DNA of 64,000 nt from NBLH01 sp050296515 (lineage in GTDB: Bacteria; Bacteroidota; Bacteroidia; Bacteroidales; NBLH01). Below, piece after piece: positions 60,071 through 64,000 of this stretch (positions are counted from its first letter, which is position 1; each line of letters starts with the position of its first letter). The notes beneath the pieces are model-generated. The model was not told where the DNA came from, did no database searches, and was given only the letters and a program-made list of their open reading frames with translations. The position numbers were made by a program, and so were the translations under genes. The stretch covers positions 1-64,000 of the forward strand of contig JBNKRJ010000032.1 in assembly GCA_050296515.1 (NCBI GenBank), read 5' to 3'.

Positions 60071-62503
60071 TTAAAAATTAATCATTTTCACATTTATGAA
60101 TGCATTAGAATTCCTGCCTTTATCATCTGTACAAGATATTTTCAACTTACCTTCTTCTGGTTTAAAAAACACTTTTTGAGTGGGATCACATGATTTTATA
60201 AACTTATCGTTGATGTACCAGAAAACTTTGTCAACATCATTTGCCGCATTGCATGATAACATTATTTCTGTTGTATCTGTCTTATCTACATAATATTCCA
60301 CATTATGAACCGGTGATGTAATTTCAGGCTTGCTGTCGGCAAAAACCCTTTCACACTCTGGATTGTGCTTTGGGACTTTGGCATACTTCACCTGGTTTAC
60401 TTCGTAATAGGTAATCATTTCAGGCAAATAATTTGGATACCATGCCTGAATATATCCGGCATCTGGCAAACAGGTTTTGCAGTACGAAATACTGGAATCA
60501 GCAGCAATATAGCTCATTTTTAGATGATTACAAATTTCAACCGGAGAGATCGAAGGAATGAAAGCATCTGAAGTAATTTGTGTGCAAAAACTGGCAGGAG
60601 GCTTTCCGGTTTCAGAACAGACCAGCCGAAACTCGACTCCTTCAGGCACATCATACCATTCGGCTTCAGATCGATAGTCAAGCGTGTTGAATATTTCAAA
60701 AAGTAAAGGGGACGCAGTAGCTGCACCACTCATTTCCTGCACTCCCTCAGCAGAAAAATTTCCAACCCATACACCTATTGTGTAATTTTTATTATACCCA
60801 ACGCTCCAGGCATCTTTTCGTCCGTAAGATGTTCCTGTTTTCCATGCAACTTTTGGTAAATCAGCACTATTTTGCCACTCAAGAGGAAGATCTGGTCGTT
60901 TTACCTGTGTTAAAATCTCTGTCAGCATATAAGCAGCTTCAGCTGAAAGGGCTTGAAAACCACCTTTTGCCGTATCTGTTAAAAGCCAATTCAATTCAGT
61001 ATATTTTCCATTATTGGCAAAAGCATGATACATTTTGGTTAATTGTTCAAGATTAACACCACATCCACCAAGCACAACAGAAAGCCCCAGTTTTTTCTCA
61101 TCTTTTTTTATTTGCTCAAACCCCATTTTTTTTAAAGCGTTAATAAACAGATGCGTTTTGATTTGATGCAACACCTTCACTGCCACCACATTTAGCGAAT
61201 TAATTAATGCATCTTCTACTGTTACATATCCATGGTACTGCTTGTCATAATTGGAAGGTTCATAACCACTGTAACTAACCGGGACATCTGTTATCTTTAG
61301 TTTTGGGGTAATAATGCCCTTGTCAAACCCCATTCCATATAAAAAAGGTTTTAATGTACTTCCTGGTGACCGAATAGCAATAACTCCATCCACCTGGCCA
61401 GCATCTTCTTCGTTAAAAAAGTCAGCTGACCCCACATAAGAAACCACACTATTAGACTGATTATCAACCACTAAAACCGCTGCATTTTTAATATTTTGAT
61501 TATATAATCGATTAATATAGTTCTCTACCAGGTTTTGAACTTTTATCTGTTTTTTATAATCCAAGTGTGTTACAATAATTGGTTTTCCAGGATTATTTGC
61601 CTTCATCCGCCAGGAGTATTGTGGTGTTTTTTTAGGAGATTCGTGTCTGTAAGCCTCCAGAGGTTCACTGATGGCATCTTCAAGGTCTTGTTTTGGAAAT
61701 AATTCGGCCTCTTGAAAGCGTTTTAGCCACTTGTTCCGTTGTTCTATAATATAATTGTTGTCCTGTCCTAAAACCAGTGAATTTGGGCGATTTGGGATAA
61801 TAGAAAGTGCAGTTAACTCAGCCAGGCTCAAATGATTAGGAGCTTTTTCGAAATACAGGACCGAAGCAGCCTTCACTCCCTCAATGTTTCCTCCATAAGG
61901 AACCAGATTAAGGTACATTTGCAGTATTTCATCCTTGCTGTATTTGTACTCCAGCTGCGATGCCCGAAACATTTCTAAAAGCTTATTCCAATAGGTTCTT
62001 TCTTTGGGTTCAAGAAGCCTGGCAACCTGCATGGTTATAGTTGAAGCACCTGATGTGCGCTTCCCCTGAACAATATTGTTAAACAATGCCCTGAAAACTG
62101 CAAAATAGTTAACTCCATTGTGATAATAAAAATACCTGTCCTCTTTAAAAATTATAGCTTTTCGCAGCAAAGGTGTGATTTCGTGTAACTCCGTTTTCAT
62201 CCGCCATTTGTCATCATTACTCAAAAAAGCGTGAAGTACAGTACTATCTGAACTCAAGACTATTTGGGAATAATCAATATCATCTGGTAAAGGGAAAGCC
62301 AGATTCAGGCATATTGAGAGCGTAATCAGCAATACAAATACAATTGCAAAAATCCTTAATTCCAAAGCTAGCTTTAGCCAATACTTTCGGATGTTTACTT
62401 TGTATTGGTTTCCAAAAAACCTAATGTACTTATGTTTATGCAATAACCTCAAATCGTTTTTATTTTGGCTCAACTGAATTCCTAAAATTTGAATAACCAT
62501 CAA
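60071..62503 (-). CDS. pbpC: Penicillin-binding protein 1C
   Basis: An 810-residue bifunctional peptidoglycan synthase of the PBP1C group. One membrane segment (about 48-70) leads to the GT51 domain with catalytic E121 in FKEDRYFYYHNGV and TSGASTITMQVARLL. The transpeptidase has S382-T-L-K in SPGSTLKPFLYG, SLNVVAVK and K555-TG in KTGTSYGRKDAW. The C-terminal about 90 residues form the BiPBP_C beta domain. The start could also be the second Met. It is followed by a lytic transglycosylase gene. Confidence 0.94.
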   Translation of the reverse strand: MMVIQILGIQLSQNKNDLRLLHKHKYIRFFGNQYKVNIRKYWLKLALELRIFAIVFVLLITLSICLNLAFPLPDDIDYSQIVLSSDSTVLHAFLSNDDKWRMKTELHEITPLLRKAIIFKEDRYFYYHNGVNYFAVFRALFNNIVQGKRTSGASTITMQVARLLEPKERTYWNKLLEMFRASQLEYKYSKDEILQMYLNLVPYGGNIEGVKAASVLYFEKAPNHLSLAELTALSIIPNRPNSLVLGQDNNYIIEQRNKWLKRFQEAELFPKQDLEDAISEPLEAYRHESPKKTPQYSWRMKANNPGKPIIVTHLDYKKQIKVQNLVENYINRLYNQNIKNAAVLVVDNQSNSVVSYVGSADFFNEEDAGQVDGVIAIRSPGSTLKPFLYGMGFDKGIITPKLKITDVPVSYSGYEPSNYDKQYHGYVTVEDALINSLNVVAVKVLHQIKTHLFINALKKMGFEQIKKDEKKLGLSVVLGGCGVNLEQLTKMYHAFANNGKYTELNWLLTDTAKGGFQALSAEAAYMLTEILTQVKRPDLPLEWQNSADLPKVAWKTGTSYGRKDAWSVGYNKNYTIGVWVGNFSAEGVQEMSGAATASPLLFEIFNTLDYRSEAEWYDVPEGVEFRLVCSETGKPPASFCTQITSDAFIPSISPVEICNHLKMSYIAADSSISYCKTCLPDAGYIQAWYPNYLPEMITYYEVNQVKYAKVPKHNPECERVFADSKPEITSPVHNVEYYVDKTDTTEIMLSCNAANDVDKVFWYINDKFIKSCDPTQKVFFKPEEGKLKISCTDDKGRNSNAFINVKMINF

Positions 62504-62543
62504 AAATAGTTTTCTTTGCCTTCTATTACAAAAAATTAAACCA

Positions 62544-62669
62544 ATGAAACCCTAATTGAGGAATTTATAAAGAAAATTAACTTAACGAAGTGATCTCATG
62601 AGCGAAGCGAATAATCGCGCCACAATAAGGACGTGGCTAAATATCAACAATTTAACTAAATTTAAACAA
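62544..62669 (+). repeat. Start-codon-associated repeat, unit 4
   Basis: It begins ATG AAA CCC TAA (MKP), then GAATTTATAAAGAAAATTAA, CTTAACGAAGTGAT and the core CTCATGAGCGAAGCGAATAA (62595-62614). It ends TTTAACTAAATTTAAACAA directly before the GTG at 62670. The core's ATG is in frame with the downstream gene and would add 24 residues. Confidence 0.75.
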
Positions 62670-63560
62670 GTGAAAATAGTTTTTTCAATCTACATATTAT
62701 TAATTTTTGCTTTTTTAGCGTGTAACAATTCTACAGATTACAAATCCAAATCCTCACAAAAAACTGAAAAAGAACAGATTTTTGAAGATTTTGCAAAGCA
62801 ACTGGAAACATCCATAAAGGATGGAAATTACAAACTGCTAAACACTTCCTGGGACATTGAACTATTTAAGAGCAAAATATTTTCTTATGGAAAAGTTAAA
62901 ACGAATGTTCTGGAAGGTGGTGAGAAATATTATCGCAAAGTAATATTCAAGAGCAACAACGATATGGTTGACGAAGTAAAACAATATGGAAAACTGTATT
63001 TGAGCAGATTTCATATTGAAAATGGAACACCAAAGGCCTTTTATACTTACCTTACCGACCAGGGAATCAATTTCATAGAATTTGTTTTTTCGCAAAAAGG
63101 AAATGACATAAAAATTGTGGATTATTTCAATTTTCAGATGGGTGAATATTATAGCGAATCTGTATACAAAATGACAAAAAATATTGCTAAATATGGCAGT
63201 AACGAAGGAGCTTATGCAAATGCCTTAAGACTTGTTAATATTTCCATCACGCAATTGAATGATAAACAATACGAAGAAGCCTGGGAAACCATTAACAAAA
63301 TTGAACCTTATCTCCTGAATGACAACTATTTCCAAACCAAAAGAATTGCAATTGCAAATGCTTATTCAGGTCAGCTTTACAGCCAGGCAATTATGGACTT
63401 TCTTGAATTGAACAAAGAAAATGAAAAGCTTCAGCTATATTACAAAGCTGTTTTGTACAAACGAAATGGAAACAAAAAAGAGTTTAGGAAAGCCGCAACA
63501 AATCTTGAAGAACTCGTGGGTTCTTGTGCACTATTAAAAAAATGGAAGCAAAGTTTGTAA
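62670..63560 (+). CDS. Lipoprotein of unknown function
   Basis: A 296-residue lipoprotein if it starts at the GTG at 62670, giving a proper signal MKIVFSIYILLIFAFLAC with C18. The longer frame from 62598 puts 24 repeat-derived residues in front of the signal and is unlikely. Residues about 60-200 are mixed alpha/beta, and a helical TPR-like part follows (EEAWETINKIEPYLLNDNYF, SGQLYSQAIMDFLELNKEN). No family is recognised. Its start lies flush against the repeat unit. Confidence 0.65.
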   Translation: MKIVFSIYILLIFAFLACNNSTDYKSKSSQKTEKEQIFEDFAKQLETSIKDGNYKLLNTSWDIELFKSKIFSYGKVKTNVLEGGEKYYRKVIFKSNNDMVDEVKQYGKLYLSRFHIENGTPKAFYTYLTDQGINFIEFVFSQKGNDIKIVDYFNFQMGEYYSESVYKMTKNIAKYGSNEGAYANALRLVNISITQLNDKQYEEAWETINKIEPYLLNDNYFQTKRIAIANAYSGQLYSQAIMDFLELNKENEKLQLYYKAVLYKRNGNKKEFRKAATNLEELVGSCALLKKWKQSL

Positions 63561-63648
63561 AGCAAACGTTGAGGTTAGAACCTAAAAATTAGATTTGACA
63601 CCCCAATTTCTATTCATTTAATTTCTGAAATTTTTATTCAAATATTTC

Positions 63649-63656
63649 TACTTTTG
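63649..63656 (+). promoter_or_regulatory. Candidate -7 box for acnB
   Basis: TACTTTTG matches TAnnTTTG, about 75 bases before the ATG at 63731. No good -33 element is seen, so support is limited to the -7 box and the gap position. Confidence 0.4.
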
Positions 63657-63730
63657 TACTTCTTCAAAAGAAATGAACTTTTTCCTTTGACAGAAACTCA
63701 AAATATATACTTAACTAAAATTTTTAATCA

Positions 63731-64000
63731 ATGAATAGCGAAGTAATAGCTGCCTATTTGGAGCACGAAAAAGAAAGAAAAGAGTTGGGAATTCCGCCTT
63801 TACCGCTTAATACCATCCAAACCGCTGAAGTTTGTAAATTGTTAGAAAACCCTGGTAGTAAGGAAGAATTTCTTCTAGACTTATTCAAAAACAGAATTGC
63901 TCCCGGAGTGGATCCTTCAGCCGAAATTAAAGCTGATTTCCTGAATAAAATACTTAAGAATGAAGTAGCATGTCCTATAATTGATAAAAAGGAGGCCATT
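63731..64000 (+). CDS. acnB: Aconitate hydratase B, N-terminal part
   Basis: The window ends 90 codons into this gene. The visible start (MNSEVIAAYLEHEKERKELG, IPPLPLNTIQTAEVCKLLEN, FLLDLFKNRIAPGVDPSAE) is the N-terminal HEAT-like domain of the bifunctional aconitate hydratase 2/2-methylisocitrate dehydratase. The iron-sulfur and active-site regions lie beyond the window. It is a TCA-cycle enzyme and would isomerise citrate to isocitrate. Confidence 0.93.
   Translation, partial: MNSEVIAAYLEHEKERKELGIPPLPLNTIQTAEVCKLLENPGSKEEFLLDLFKNRIAPGVDPSAEIKADFLNKILKNEVACPIIDKKEAI

Noticed and set aside
62598..62669. 24-residue N-terminal extension of the lipoprotein
   Set aside because: It is encoded by the dispersed repeat and would precede a lipoprotein signal.
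1..64000. tRNA, rRNA, integrase, transposase or phage genes
   Set aside because: None was recognised by eye on either strand; absence was not tested with a covariance search.

Overview
The window is AT-rich and bacterial. The gene set points clearly to the phylum Bacteroidota. It includes PorP/SprF, a type A Por secretion tail, a CHU_C (type B) sorting domain, TPR/PD40 envelope proteins, two-component regulators with the LuxR-like C-terminus seen in this phylum, a fused alpha/beta 2-oxoacid dehydrogenase E1, AcnB, and several promoters matching the phylum's -7 consensus TAnnTTTG. Genus cannot be resolved from this window. No tRNA, rRNA, CRISPR array, transposase or phage gene was recognised.

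Layout. Positions 1-3162 hold a partial gene, a DUF2231 membrane protein and an OmpR-type two-component pair. Positions 3163-6020 are a non-coding 'junkyard' with MITE-like repeats, a long palindrome, a 210-bp direct repeat, a frameshifted PH-domain gene, a decayed fragment homologous to the flavin reductase gene at 28556, and a tandem start-codon-associated repeat. Positions 6021-12521 hold a FG-GAP-sensor histidine kinase with its response regulator, a DoxX/cytochrome c pair and a PAS kinase/receiver pair. Positions 12522-13660 are a long control region with a strong promoter and three TTGTCCACC repeats.

Positions 13661-27754 form a type IX secretion cargo locus: a 3276-residue LamG/FN3 surface protein, a CHU_C partner that shares a repeated 'ECRG' module with it, a PorP/SprF barrel and an OmpA/TPR/PD40 lipid- or wall-associated protein. 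A multiply broken DUF6624 gene follows.

Positions 28556-38610 carry aromatic amino acid catabolism. The leftward run is SCOT A/B, homogentisate dioxygenase, HPP dioxygenase, fumarylacetoacetase and a flavin reductase-like protein. The rightward run is an animal-type pyruvoyl-tetrahydropterin synthase, phenylalanine hydroxylase and an SDR. Together they would take phenylalanine to fumarate and acetoacetyl-CoA and make at least part of the pterin cofactor. The aminotransferase and maleylacetoacetate isomerase are not in the window.

Positions 38995-64000 are mostly housekeeping: DUF6600 and YXWGXW-like envelope proteins, MnmE, SucD, a cytidylate kinase-like protein, E1 alpha/beta, twin chemoreceptors, MutS2, EtfAB, a beta-propeller, a TPR/PD40 protein, lytic transglycosylase with PBP1C, a lipoprotein and the start of AcnB.

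The least expected signal is in the intergenic DNA. One repeat family sits directly against start codons, duplicates the initiation region and carries a micro-ORF (MKPS-stop or a close variant). A second, MITE-like family has terminal inverted repeats and twin hairpins and occurs in at least five places.
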